From Pseudomonadota bacterium (lineage in GTDB: Bacteria > Pseudomonadota > Alphaproteobacteria > Rhizobiales > Hyphomicrobiaceae), in the NCBI GenBank assembly GCA_021813195.1, contig JAKALI010000332.1, positions 1 through 5,410 on the forward strand: DNA of 5,410 nt, written 5' to 3'. Under the pieces are notes generated by a model that saw only the letters and a list, made by a program, of their open reading frames with translations, searched no databases and was not told the DNA's origin. Of this stretch, positions 1-4,835 are shown one piece after another. The position numbers were made by a program, and so were the translations under genes. Within the stretch, counting starts at the first letter, position 1; the number at the start of each line of letters is the position of its first letter.

Positions 1-1
1 C

Positions 2-160
2 CCATCCTGCGGCGGCACTCTCTACCGCCATGATGTCTCGCGCAACGGCGCCCAGCGTTACCGCTGCCGTGACTGCCACAAGTGCTGCACGATGCGTAAC
101 GGTGCGATCAGCCAGCTCCGTGGGCGGCCGTTCAAGGTCGATCAGAGGTTCGGGGTATGA
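2..160 (+). CDS. Zinc-ribbon protein, C-terminal part (5' end outside window)
   Basis: An open frame enters from the left edge and runs 52 codons to a TGA at 158-160. The visible residues include a Cys at residue 3 and, about 18 residues later, a YRCRDCHKCC stretch. Base 1 is a C, which is compatible with a preceding Cys codon, so the first knuckle may be CPSC. Two Cys pairs around a short GAQRYRC segment are the usual form of the small zinc ribbons in IS1 InsA-like proteins and in many small phage DNA-binding proteins. I infer a nucleic-acid-binding or regulatory phage protein. The tail after the ribbon is short and basic, with no transposase catalytic domain. Its stop lies three bases before the next gene. 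The start and total length cannot be seen. Confidence 0.6.
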   Translation, partial: PSCGGTLYRHDVSRNGAQRYRCRDCHKCCTMRNGAISQLRGRPFKVDQRFGV

Positions 161-163
161 CCA

Positions 164-364
164 ATGAACGCCGAGACAGAAGACTGGGAAAAGGCCGGAG
201 ATTACGCCATGCGTAAAGGGCCATTCACTATTTCAAAGGCCAAGGTGATGGATACCTTGCGCTTCACGCTTTGGCTGCGAGACGAGCGCGTCGGAATTTA
301 CAACACGGCTGCGGAAGCCGCACTTGAGGCCGAGATGATTCGGCAGCACAGGGAGGCGGCGTGA
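164..364 (+). CDS. Small phage protein of unknown function (66 aa)
   Basis: This 66-residue soluble protein has a central strand-rich part (GPFTISKAKV, then RFTLWLRDERVGIY) followed by an Ala/Glu-rich helix, NTAAEAALEAEMIRQH. The layout resembles small phage proteins of unknown function that describe a beta-hairpin plus helix, but I cannot name a family with certainty. The ATG at 164 is chosen because the body of the protein begins immediately. An ATG at 157 in another frame overlaps the previous stop but ends after 19 codons. The only ribosome-binding candidate is GGGG around 152-155, which is weak. The gene ends in the tripeptide EAA, produced by the GGGAGG ribosome-binding site of the next gene. 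There are no membrane segments or Cys motifs. Confidence 0.72.
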   Translation: MNAETEDWEKAGDYAMRKGPFTISKAKVMDTLRFTLWLRDERVGIYNTAAEAALEAEMIRQHREAA

Positions 365-579
365 GCATTGAAGGGCGCAATCTTCAAGTCGGCGACTATG
401 CCTTGACGGACTTCAATGGCGTAGGAATGAAAATGGTATTGATCATTCAACGAAGGGACGCTCGCTGGCATTCGCAGAGTGGTGTTCAATTCTGCGTTTC
501 TCCGCCATTGAAGGGAGGAGTAGAGGGGACATTCTACGATGCCGACTGGTTCGAGCCGTGCCCGATGGAGGTGGCGTGA
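361..579 (+). CDS. Small phage protein of unknown function (72 aa)
   Basis: The GTG start at 361 overlaps the previous stop as GTGA, with GGGAGG at 351-356 just upstream. The 72-residue product looks all-beta, with strand-like pieces (VGDYAL, VGMKMVLIIQRRD, WHSQSGVQFCV) and the ending YDADWFEP. Proteins of this appearance, a short SH3- or tudor-like barrel ending in a DADWF/EP stretch, are common in proteobacterial phage early regions, but no function is known to me. It lies between another small gene and ninB, which suggests an accessory role. The C-terminus EVA is again set by the next gene's ribosome-binding site. No Cys pairs, signal peptide or membrane helix is seen. Confidence 0.72.
   Translation: MSIEGRNLQVGDYALTDFNGVGMKMVLIIQRRDARWHSQSGVQFCVSPPLKGGVEGTFYDADWFEPCPMEVA
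567..578 (+). promoter_or_regulatory. Ribosome-binding site and GTG start that fix the ninB start
   Basis: GGAGG lies at 567-571, four bases before a GTG at 576 that forms a GTGA overlap with the previous stop. An in-frame GTG at 558 would add only MPDGGG and has no comparable site upstream. The 576 start is therefore preferred. Confidence 0.75.
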
Positions 580-974
580 GCAAGCGCATCTTCAAGTTCG
601 TTCATGACTCCGCCAGGCGCTTGGCCGCTGAATTCTGCATGACCGCGCCTGATGGCTGGGTCGCCTCGTTCAGTGAACCGACGCGGAACTTAGACCAGAA
701 CGCGAAGTTTCACGCTATTTGCGGAGATATAGCGGCATCTGGATATAAGTTCGCAGGAAAGGAGCGCACAGCTAAGCAGTGGAAGGTTTTGCTTGTGAGT
801 GGACACGCGGTCGCAACTGGGGAGCCAGCAGAGATCATTCCGGGATTGGAAAACGAATTTGTCAATATTCGAGAATCAACGGCATTAATGAGTAAAAAGC
901 GCGCGGCAAGCCTGATTGAATATTCGCTCGCATGGTGTTCAATGAATTCGATTGTGGTTAATGATGCCAGCTAA
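576..974 (+). CDS. ninB: NinB-like phage recombination protein
   Basis: In phage lambda, NinB (Orf) is a single-strand-DNA-binding recombination mediator that can stand in for host RecFOR functions. The 132-residue product shows the family's core. An N-terminal strand segment is followed by RNLDQN at residues 37-42, next to KFHAICGDIA, which matches the conserved R-N/S-L-D-Q-N element. The conserved WK pair is at 69-70, and STALMSKKRAASLIEY at 101-116 corresponds to the ST..M......L.E. region. Lambda NinB is 146 residues, so this copy is slightly short; its C-terminal tail (WCSMNSIVVNDAS) overlaps the start of the HNH gene by 14 bases. The 3' third is AT-rich (50 G+C in 841-960, 42%), like the HNH gene. 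NinG downstream supports the assignment. Confidence 0.88.
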   Translation: MSKRIFKFVHDSARRLAAEFCMTAPDGWVASFSEPTRNLDQNAKFHAICGDIAASGYKFAGKERTAKQWKVLLVSGHAVATGEPAEIIPGLENEFVNIRESTALMSKKRAASLIEYSLAWCSMNSIVVNDAS

Positions 975-1533
975 GAAACGATATACCGATGCAGAGTTAC
1001 GTGCTCATAAAAATGCACGCTCCGCACAGCGGTATCGAGAAAACAAAGAAAAGATAGCCGCTTACCATGCTGCGCTTCATGCATCAAGGAGCAATGATGC
1101 CGATTACATGCGCAAGATGGCGGAAAAGTCTGCGGCCTATCGGATGAAAAATCCCGACGTCGTGAAATTACAGAACGCGCGTCGGCGCGCTGCCGATCCA
1201 GAAAAAGCGAAACGTGAATCAAGGGAGTGGTTCGCGTTGCATCCGGAAAAGCGGGTGGTGTATCAGCAAAACAGACAGGCCAGAATGCGCGCAAATGGTG
1301 GCATCGTTTCCTTGGATATTAAAGATAAGTTAATGAAGGCGCAGCGCGGACGGTGTGCATGTTGCCGAGTCGACCTGAAAACAGTGGTAGTGAATTTGGA
1401 TCATATTATTCCGATTGTGCTTGGTGGGAAAAACTCCGACGAAAATATTCAATTGCTTTGCCGAACCTGTAACAACCAGAAGTATGCCAAACATCCTGTC
1501 GATTTCATGCAACAAAAGGGGTTTCTGCTATGA
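961..1533 (+). CDS. HNH endonuclease, free-standing, possible homing endonuclease
   Basis: The 190-residue protein has a basic, helical N-terminal half and a C-terminal HNH nuclease domain. The nuclease part shows a zinc-binding pair C132/C135 (CACC), then LDHIIPIVLGG with D147-H148 as the His-Me finger start, then N162 in SDENIQLLC, and a second Cys pair C167/C170 in LCRTCNNQK. These are the metal and catalytic positions of the family, which nicks or cuts DNA. The N-terminal region contains imperfect repeats built on N/D/H-P-E-K (residues 28-31, 64-66, 79-82, 94-97), as in many phage-borne HNH enzymes. Start: ATG 961 or ATG 964, neither with a clear ribosome-binding site; the first overlaps ninB by 14 bases. 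GC is low (about 41% over 1381-1500). The likely role is a homing or phage-exclusion endonuclease; a restriction partner for the nearby methyltransferase is possible but unproven. Confidence 0.88.
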   Translation: MMPAKKRYTDAELRAHKNARSAQRYRENKEKIAAYHAALHASRSNDADYMRKMAEKSAAYRMKNPDVVKLQNARRRAADPEKAKRESREWFALHPEKRVVYQQNRQARMRANGGIVSLDIKDKLMKAQRGRCACCRVDLKTVVVNLDHIIPIVLGGKNSDENIQLLCRTCNNQKYAKHPVDFMQQKGFLL

Positions 1534-1646
1534 AAGAGTTTTCGGACTGGCTGGAGTTTCTGCATGTGACGGCGGCTGATCGCGGGGTAGTGGTTTATCC
1601 GGCGGATGCGGCGCCAGCGCGGATGGATGATAGGAGGGCGGCATGA
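1530..1646 (+). CDS. Possible 38-residue protein of unknown function
   Basis: An ATG at 1530 overlaps the HNH stop as ATGA, and AGGGG at about 1516-1520 could serve as a ribosome-binding site. The frame runs 38 codons to a TGA at 1644-1646, which itself overlaps the methyltransferase ATG as ATGA. The product starts MKEFSDWLEFLHV and ends in an acidic then basic tail (MDDRRAA). Perfect stop/start coupling on both sides and the absence of any other gene here argue that it is translated, at least to carry ribosomes to the methyltransferase site AGGAGG at 1632-1637. No domain is recognised. It may be a true micro-protein, or the remnant of a gene shortened when the HNH gene arrived. Confidence 0.6.
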   Translation: MKEFSDWLEFLHVTAADRGVVVYPADAAPARMDDRRAA

Positions 1647-2470
1647 GCCGAGCGCCATTAGCTATTGACCTGTTCTGCGGCCTTGGAGGTTGGACCGATG
1701 GCTTGCTTTCCGAAGGTTACTACGTTGTGGGGTTTGACATCGAGCGCCACGAATACGGGGATGCCAAATACCCGGCGCAACTTGTGCTTCAGGACGTGCT
1801 CACCATTCACGGTTCGCAGTTCAAGGATGCTGCATTGATTGTTGCTTCACCGCCATGCCAGGAATTCAGCTACATGGCGATGCCTTGGTCCAAGGCGAAG
1901 GCGAAAGAGCGTGACCTACTCGAAGGGCGAGACGATCCGAAGCGCTTGACAGCCCTATTTGATGCTTGCTTCAGAATTCAGCGCGAGGCAATTGAAGCTG
2001 CTGGACACTTCATTCCGATGGTTGTCGAGAATGTTCGCGGGGCGCAGAAGTGGGTAGGGCGGTCGCGCTGGAATTATGGCTCGTTCCATCTATGGGGAGA
2101 CGTGCCTGCGCTGATGCCGATGACCAAGAGCGCGGCTAAGGTTCTAGGCTTTAGGTCCGATGAGAACGGGGGATCATTTCAAAGTGCGAGCGTAGAGATC
2201 TCAGGGTTCAAATCGCAAGGGCTTAATTGGTCCGACAGATCAAAGCACAGCCAAGACTTCACGCGCATTGCCGGCAAGCAGCGTTCGCTGGCAGACGAAG
2301 GCACGAAATGTGGTGGCGATTGGTTCAACTCATCGCACCCGTCGATTTCTAGGATGACATCGAGCAAGAGCAAAGCTCGAAAAGCCGCCAGCGCCACTAT
2401 CGCCAAGATACCGCTTCCACTCTCACAATATATCGCGGCGCATTTCAAGCCGAGGATGGAGGCCGCATGA
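1643..2470 (+). CDS. Phage DNA (cytosine-5)-methyltransferase
   Basis: The 275-residue enzyme would transfer a methyl group from S-adenosylmethionine to C5 of cytosine in a specific DNA site. Motif I is DLFCGLGGWTDG at residues 9-20 (AdoMet binding). An acidic residue after strand 2 appears in GFDIERH (about 30-36). Motif IV is ASPPCQEFSY with the catalytic Cys at 72, and motif VI is VVENVRGAQ with the ENV triad at 129-131. The C-terminal IPLPLSQYIA (about 255-265) fits motif X. It is short for the family (often 300-400 residues), and I find no clear QxRxR motif VIII, so the target-recognition part (about 140-250, Ser/Lys-rich) is compact. No cognate restriction enzyme is evident, so it is best read as a solitary phage methyltransferase, probably protecting phage DNA from host restriction. 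The AGGAGG at 1632-1637 supports the ATG. Confidence 0.92.
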   Translation: MSRAPLAIDLFCGLGGWTDGLLSEGYYVVGFDIERHEYGDAKYPAQLVLQDVLTIHGSQFKDAALIVASPPCQEFSYMAMPWSKAKAKERDLLEGRDDPKRLTALFDACFRIQREAIEAAGHFIPMVVENVRGAQKWVGRSRWNYGSFHLWGDVPALMPMTKSAAKVLGFRSDENGGSFQSASVEISGFKSQGLNWSDRSKHSQDFTRIAGKQRSLADEGTKCGGDWFNSSHPSISRMTSSKSKARKAASATIAKIPLPLSQYIAAHFKPRMEAA

Positions 2471-2709
2471 CCAATCTCAAATCTACCACCCTATCTATCG
2501 CCGTCCATCGCGCTGACGCGAACCCGGTATTTGGCGAAGGCACCACGCATGTTTCTCTGCAAGACGATGCCGGCGGTCCGTTCATCGAGCTCCCCCAGTT
2601 TGATTATGGCCTGGACGCGGGACACGTTAAATTCGACCTTGAAGAGCTGGTCGAAATAACCGAAGTGGCGAAGAGGTTGATTGCGGGATGGCCGGAGGGG
2701 ACTAAGTGA
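2467..2709 (+). CDS. Small phage protein of unknown function (80 aa)
   Basis: The ATG at 2467 overlaps the methyltransferase stop as ATGA, with GGAGG at 2458-2462. The 80-residue acidic protein has a beta-like N-terminal part (TTLSIAVHRAD, THVSLQDDAGGPFIELPQ) and a helical end (FDLEELVEITEVAKRLI). It has no Cys, membrane helix or recognisable motif. Tight coupling to the methyltransferase upstream and ninG downstream suggests expression with them; whether it modulates either is unknown. A 142-codon open frame on the opposite strand covers its 3' end but is judged a shadow. Function not recognised. Confidence 0.75.
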   Translation: MTNLKSTTLSIAVHRADANPVFGEGTTHVSLQDDAGGPFIELPQFDYGLDAGHVKFDLEELVEITEVAKRLIAGWPEGTK

Positions 2710-3284
2710 ATCAGGCTGCCGACCATTTCATGTCCATCTTCGGCTACAAGCGCGTCAAGACCCGCCGATGCAAGTATTGCAAGGTCGAGTTTCAGCCGCA
2801 GCGTCCTGGAGCCAAGGCATGCTCCCCCGAATGCGCCCAGGCGATCGCCGAAAAGGTGCGCGGAAAGATCGAGAAAGCTGCCATCAAGGAACAGCGCGAA
2901 CGCTTGAAGTCTCGCCAGGACTGGATGAGAGAAGCTCAGGCTGCATTCAATGCTTGGATTCGGGCCAGGGATTCCAGTGAGCCTTGTATTTCGTGCGGTC
3001 GCCATCACCCAGGCCAGTATCACGCCGGCCACTATCGCAGCCGAGGAGCTATTCCGGCTCTAGCTTTCCACCCCGACAACGCGCACAAACAGTGTGCCCC
3101 CTGCAACAACCACAAGTCTGGAAACGTGGTTGAGTACCGTATTCGGCTGATCGAGAAGATAGGGGTCGAGCGCCTGGGATGGCTCGAAGGGCCACATGAG
3201 CCAAAGAAATACACGATCGATGAATTGAAGGCGATCAAAGCGGAGTACGTCTTGAAACTCAAACAACTCACGGAGGCGAAATGA
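2706..3284 (+). CDS. ninG: NinG (Rap-type) phage recombination endonuclease
   Basis: The lambda NinG (Rap) protein is a structure-specific endonuclease that cuts recombination intermediates such as D-loops and Holliday junctions. This 192-residue protein is close to the lambda length (204). An N-terminal zinc finger is formed by C22, C25, C39 and C43 (RRCKYC and KACSPEC). A basic helical linker follows at 45-90, with Lys/Arg/Glu repeats. The nuclease region has C94/C97 (CISCG), H106 and H109 (HAGHYRSRG), then C130/C133 followed by NNHKSGN, an HNH-like zinc-bound fold. The end (YTIDELKAIKAEYVLKLKQL) is a helix. The GTG at 2706 overlaps the previous stop as GTGA and has GGAGG at 2694-2698; an in-frame ATG at 2730 is less well placed. 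Pairing with NinB is typical of nin regions. Confidence 0.93.
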   Translation: MNQAADHFMSIFGYKRVKTRRCKYCKVEFQPQRPGAKACSPECAQAIAEKVRGKIEKAAIKEQRERLKSRQDWMREAQAAFNAWIRARDSSEPCISCGRHHPGQYHAGHYRSRGAIPALAFHPDNAHKQCAPCNNHKSGNVVEYRIRLIEKIGVERLGWLEGPHEPKKYTIDELKAIKAEYVLKLKQLTEAK

Positions 3285-3655
3285 ATACGCAATATCAACA
3301 ATTGATTGAAACTCTTGCAGCAAAACTCGGGACTACTGCAGCTTATTTATGGAGTGTACTTGTCCGTCAAGCGCCAATTTCTGGTTTCACTAATTTGGCC
3401 ATCTGTGGATTGCTAGCCGCATTGACGGCGTGGTGGTTCAGGGTGGTCAAGATTAAAACCCACGTCCCACCAAAGACTGAAACAGAACGCTTTCCGGAGG
3501 CAGAATGGGAGGGCGACGAAACACTTCTCGCCTGGGCATCCGTCGTTTTGGCCGGCACCATCACGATAACGATTATTGCATGTAATGCATCGGATATTGT
3601 TTCCGCCTTTGCCAATCCAGAGTATTGGGCGCTAATGCGTCTTTTGGGTCGCTAA
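3281..3655 (+). CDS. Two-helix membrane protein, possibly holin-like
   Basis: The 124-residue protein has an amphipathic N-terminal part (QQLIETLAAKLGTTAAYLW), a first hydrophobic segment at about 35-53 (NLAICGLLAALTAWWF), a charged loop at 54-80 rich in Lys then Glu, a second hydrophobic segment at about 82-102 (LAWASVVLAGTITITIIA), and a short tail ending PEYWALMRLLGR. There is no signal-peptide cleavage site. Two helices and a small size would fit a class II holin, but lambda-type lysis genes lie after Q, whereas this gene lies before it, so a different inner-membrane role is just as likely. The start is ATG 3281 (ATGA overlap, GGAGG at 3272-3276). The coding sequence is AT-richer than its neighbours (24 G+C in 3301-3360; 27 in 3541-3600), which suggests separate acquisition. 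Confidence 0.78.
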   Translation: MNTQYQQLIETLAAKLGTTAAYLWSVLVRQAPISGFTNLAICGLLAALTAWWFRVVKIKTHVPPKTETERFPEAEWEGDETLLAWASVVLAGTITITIIACNASDIVSAFANPEYWALMRLLGR

Positions 3656-3664
3656 GGACATTTG

Positions 3665-3928
3665 ATGACCCTCTCCAAAGAAGCCCGCGATCGCCTAAAC
3701 AACGAGGCCATCGGCAAGCAGATCACCCTGGCGCAGCGCCTCCGCGAAGAAGGGTTGTCCAAGATCGCTTTTGCTGCGATGAACAAGGCTCACGTCGCCC
3801 GAGGCGCGGCAAAGGTGGTCTGCAAACAAGCGGAGCGCGAAGCCGTCAAGGCGCTGACGGATGCCCAGCGGGAACGGGCAGAAGGATGGAAGAAGCAAAT
3901 TGCAGCGATAACTCAGGAGGTGAAATGA
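3665..3928 (+). CDS. Small helical phage protein of unknown function (87 aa)
   Basis: The ATG at 3665 is preferred over a TTG one codon upstream; AAGGA at 3654-3658 lies six bases before the ATG and overlaps the previous stop. The 87-residue product is almost entirely helical and highly charged, with long runs lacking Gly or Pro (for example residues 5-30 and 45-85) and Ala/Lys/Glu/Arg-rich heptad-like spacing, so a coiled coil is possible. It has one Cys and no catalytic motif. This is one of the few junctions with a gap rather than an overlap upstream. Its end, QEVK, comes from the AGGAGGTGA ribosome-binding site of the next gene. Function not recognised. Confidence 0.75.
   Translation: MTLSKEARDRLNNEAIGKQITLAQRLREEGLSKIAFAAMNKAHVARGAAKVVCKQAEREAVKALTDAQRERAEGWKKQIAAITQEVK
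3915..3927 (+). promoter_or_regulatory. Strong ribosome-binding site fixing the start at 3925
   Basis: AGGAGGTGA at 3915-3923 is a nearly perfect complement to the 16S rRNA tail and runs directly into the ATG at 3925. It shows that the DUF5664-type gene starts here. The same frame stays open back to about 3625, but that upstream part overlaps the 87-residue gene and reads as Arg/Pro-rich out-of-frame sequence. Confidence 0.8.
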
Positions 3929-4491
3929 CACTACCGAAAGACGCAGCCCAGCGCAAAGCCATCCCGATCGCCAGTGGCGTGCTCGGATATTTCCCGGATG
4001 CCATCGCAGCGGTGGCCGAATGCTCACAAAAGGGGAACGAACAGCACCATCCCGGAAAGCCTCTTCATTGGGATCGATCGAAAAGCACCGACGAGGCCGA
4101 CGCGCTTATCCGGCATTTCATGGAGCGCGGCACGGTCGATAGCGACGGCATCCGACACTCAGCCAAGACAGCGTGGCGGGCATTAGCGTTGCTACAGAAG
4201 GAAATAGAGGCCGCCGATGTGACTGACGCTCTAGCCCGCGCCGGCCTGGACGACACCGAAATGGCGCTGACCTTCGGGCCGCTGCCGGATAGTGACTGGC
4301 GGGTTAAGGATGATGATAAGTGGACGGAGTGGACCGGTGGGGAGTGTCCAGTCAGCGGCGATACGAAGGTGATTGTCCGGCTGCGAGACGGCGACGAGAA
4401 CGAGCCTTGTGAGGCGTTCGCCTATCGCTGGAATCATGGCGTCGGGCATGAATCCCTGTGCGACATCATCGCCTACAAGGTGGTCAAGTGA
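3925..4491 (+). CDS. dATP/dGTP diphosphohydrolase-like (DUF5664) protein with fused C-terminal phage domain
   Basis: The 188-residue protein has two parts. Residues 4-97 match the family annotated as dATP/dGTP diphosphohydrolase N-terminal (DUF5664). The visible conserved blocks are KDAAQRKAIPIASGV, YFPDAIAAVAE, GNEQHHPGKPLHWDR at 37-51, TDEADALIRHFMERG at 55-69, and HSAKTAWRALALLQKEIE at 78-95. The His, Glu and Asp residues (E32, E57, D59, H64) are plausible metal ligands of an all-helical MazG-like nucleotide pyrophosphatase. After a linker, residues 120-187 (WTGGECPVSGDT, VRLRDGD, DIIAYKVV) form a small beta domain seen in other phage proteins, whose role is unknown to me. Related enzymes remove dGTP in phages with 2-aminoadenine DNA, but no PurZ is present here, so a general nucleotide-pool role is the safer call. 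The start is set by AGGAGGTGA. Confidence 0.8.
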   Translation: MTLPKDAAQRKAIPIASGVLGYFPDAIAAVAECSQKGNEQHHPGKPLHWDRSKSTDEADALIRHFMERGTVDSDGIRHSAKTAWRALALLQKEIEAADVTDALARAGLDDTEMALTFGPLPDSDWRVKDDDKWTEWTGGECPVSGDTKVIVRLRDGDENEPCEAFAYRWNHGVGHESLCDIIAYKVVK

Positions 4492-4835
4492 GCCGCCTCG
4501 TGTATTTGGCCTCACCCTATTCGCACGAACGCGCCGACGTCCGCCATCAACGCTGGATGCTCGCCTGCCGAGCGACAGCTTACCTCATGCGCCAAGGTCT
4601 ATTCGTCTTTTCACCGATCGCGCACAGTCACTCCGTCGAGATCCACGGATTCAGCGAGCCGCAATCCGGGAAATTCTGGATGACGCAGGATTTGCCCTGG
4701 CTGGAGCGATCGGACGAATTGTGCGTCCTGCTACTTCCGGGATTTCTGGAGTCTGCCGGCGTCAAGCAGGAGATTGCCTTCGCCGGCGAGCGGGGCATGC
4801 CTATCTGGTATCTCGATCCTGCGGAGGTCGCGTGA
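4488..4835 (+). CDS. DUF1937 / nucleoside 2-deoxyribosyltransferase-like protein
   Basis: The 115-residue protein has a compact Rossmann-like layout. It opens with a strand and loop, RLVYLASPYSH at 3-13, typical of the nucleoside 2-deoxyribosyltransferase superfamily. A helix follows (AACRATAYLMRQG type), then FSPIAHSH at 41-48, FWMTQD at 63-68, and SDELCVLLLPGFLESAGVKQEI at 75-96, where E95 sits at the position expected for the catalytic Glu. Classical enzymes of the family swap bases between deoxynucleosides or hydrolyse the N-glycosidic bond; DUF1937 members are not well characterised, so activity is an inference. The GTG at 4488 overlaps the upstream stop as GTGA, with AAGGTGG at 4477-4483; an in-frame ATG at 4458 lies inside the previous gene and is rejected. 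Next to a predicted dNTP diphosphohydrolase it suggests a nucleotide-pool module. Confidence 0.83.
   Translation: MSRLVYLASPYSHERADVRHQRWMLACRATAYLMRQGLFVFSPIAHSHSVEIHGFSEPQSGKFWMTQDLPWLERSDELCVLLLPGFLESAGVKQEIAFAGERGMPIWYLDPAEVA

Noticed and set aside
2..160. IS1-type transposase remnant suggested by the zinc ribbon
   Set aside because: Only the ribbon resembles InsA. No helix-turn-helix, catalytic domain, terminal inverted repeats or target duplication is visible, and phages carry similar ribbons.
157..216. 19-codon ORF starting with an ATGA overlap at 157
   Set aside because: It is very short and Arg-rich, and it competes with the better-supported 66-residue gene starting at 164; it is probably incidental.
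971..1294. 107-codon minus-strand frame opposite the HNH gene
   Set aside because: It is a shadow of the HNH coding sequence; its composition is His/Arg/Ser-rich, and no start signal is seen.
2681..2980. 99-codon frame overlapping the start of ninG
   Set aside because: It runs inside the conserved zinc-finger region of NinG in another frame, with no domain of its own.
2604..3032. 142-codon open frame on the minus strand across the end of the 80-residue gene and ninG
   Set aside because: It lies opposite two well-supported genes, has no ribosome-binding site or recognisable motif, and antisense open frames of this length are common opposite GC-biased codons.
3577..3589. Inverted repeat TGCAT-GTA-ATGCA
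   Set aside because: It has only 5-base arms, lies inside the second membrane segment of a coding gene, and has no following T-run; it is likely chance.
3625..3924. Upstream extension of the DUF5664-type gene, giving a 288-residue product
   Set aside because: The extra 100 residues overlap the 87-residue gene and are Arg/Pro/Gly-rich. AGGAGGTGA directly before ATG 3925 and family similarity starting there fix the start.
3925..4491. Evidence that the phage has 2-aminoadenine (Z) DNA
   Set aside because: A DUF5664-type enzyme alone is widespread in ordinary phages. PurZ and the associated polymerase are not in this window.
4373..4831. Upstream extension of the 68-residue gene through the DUF1937 gene, giving a 221-residue product
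   Set aside because: The extension overlaps a confidently predicted protein and is Arg/Ser/Pro-rich, typical of out-of-frame reading. The GTG at 4832 has GGAGG and a GTGA overlap.
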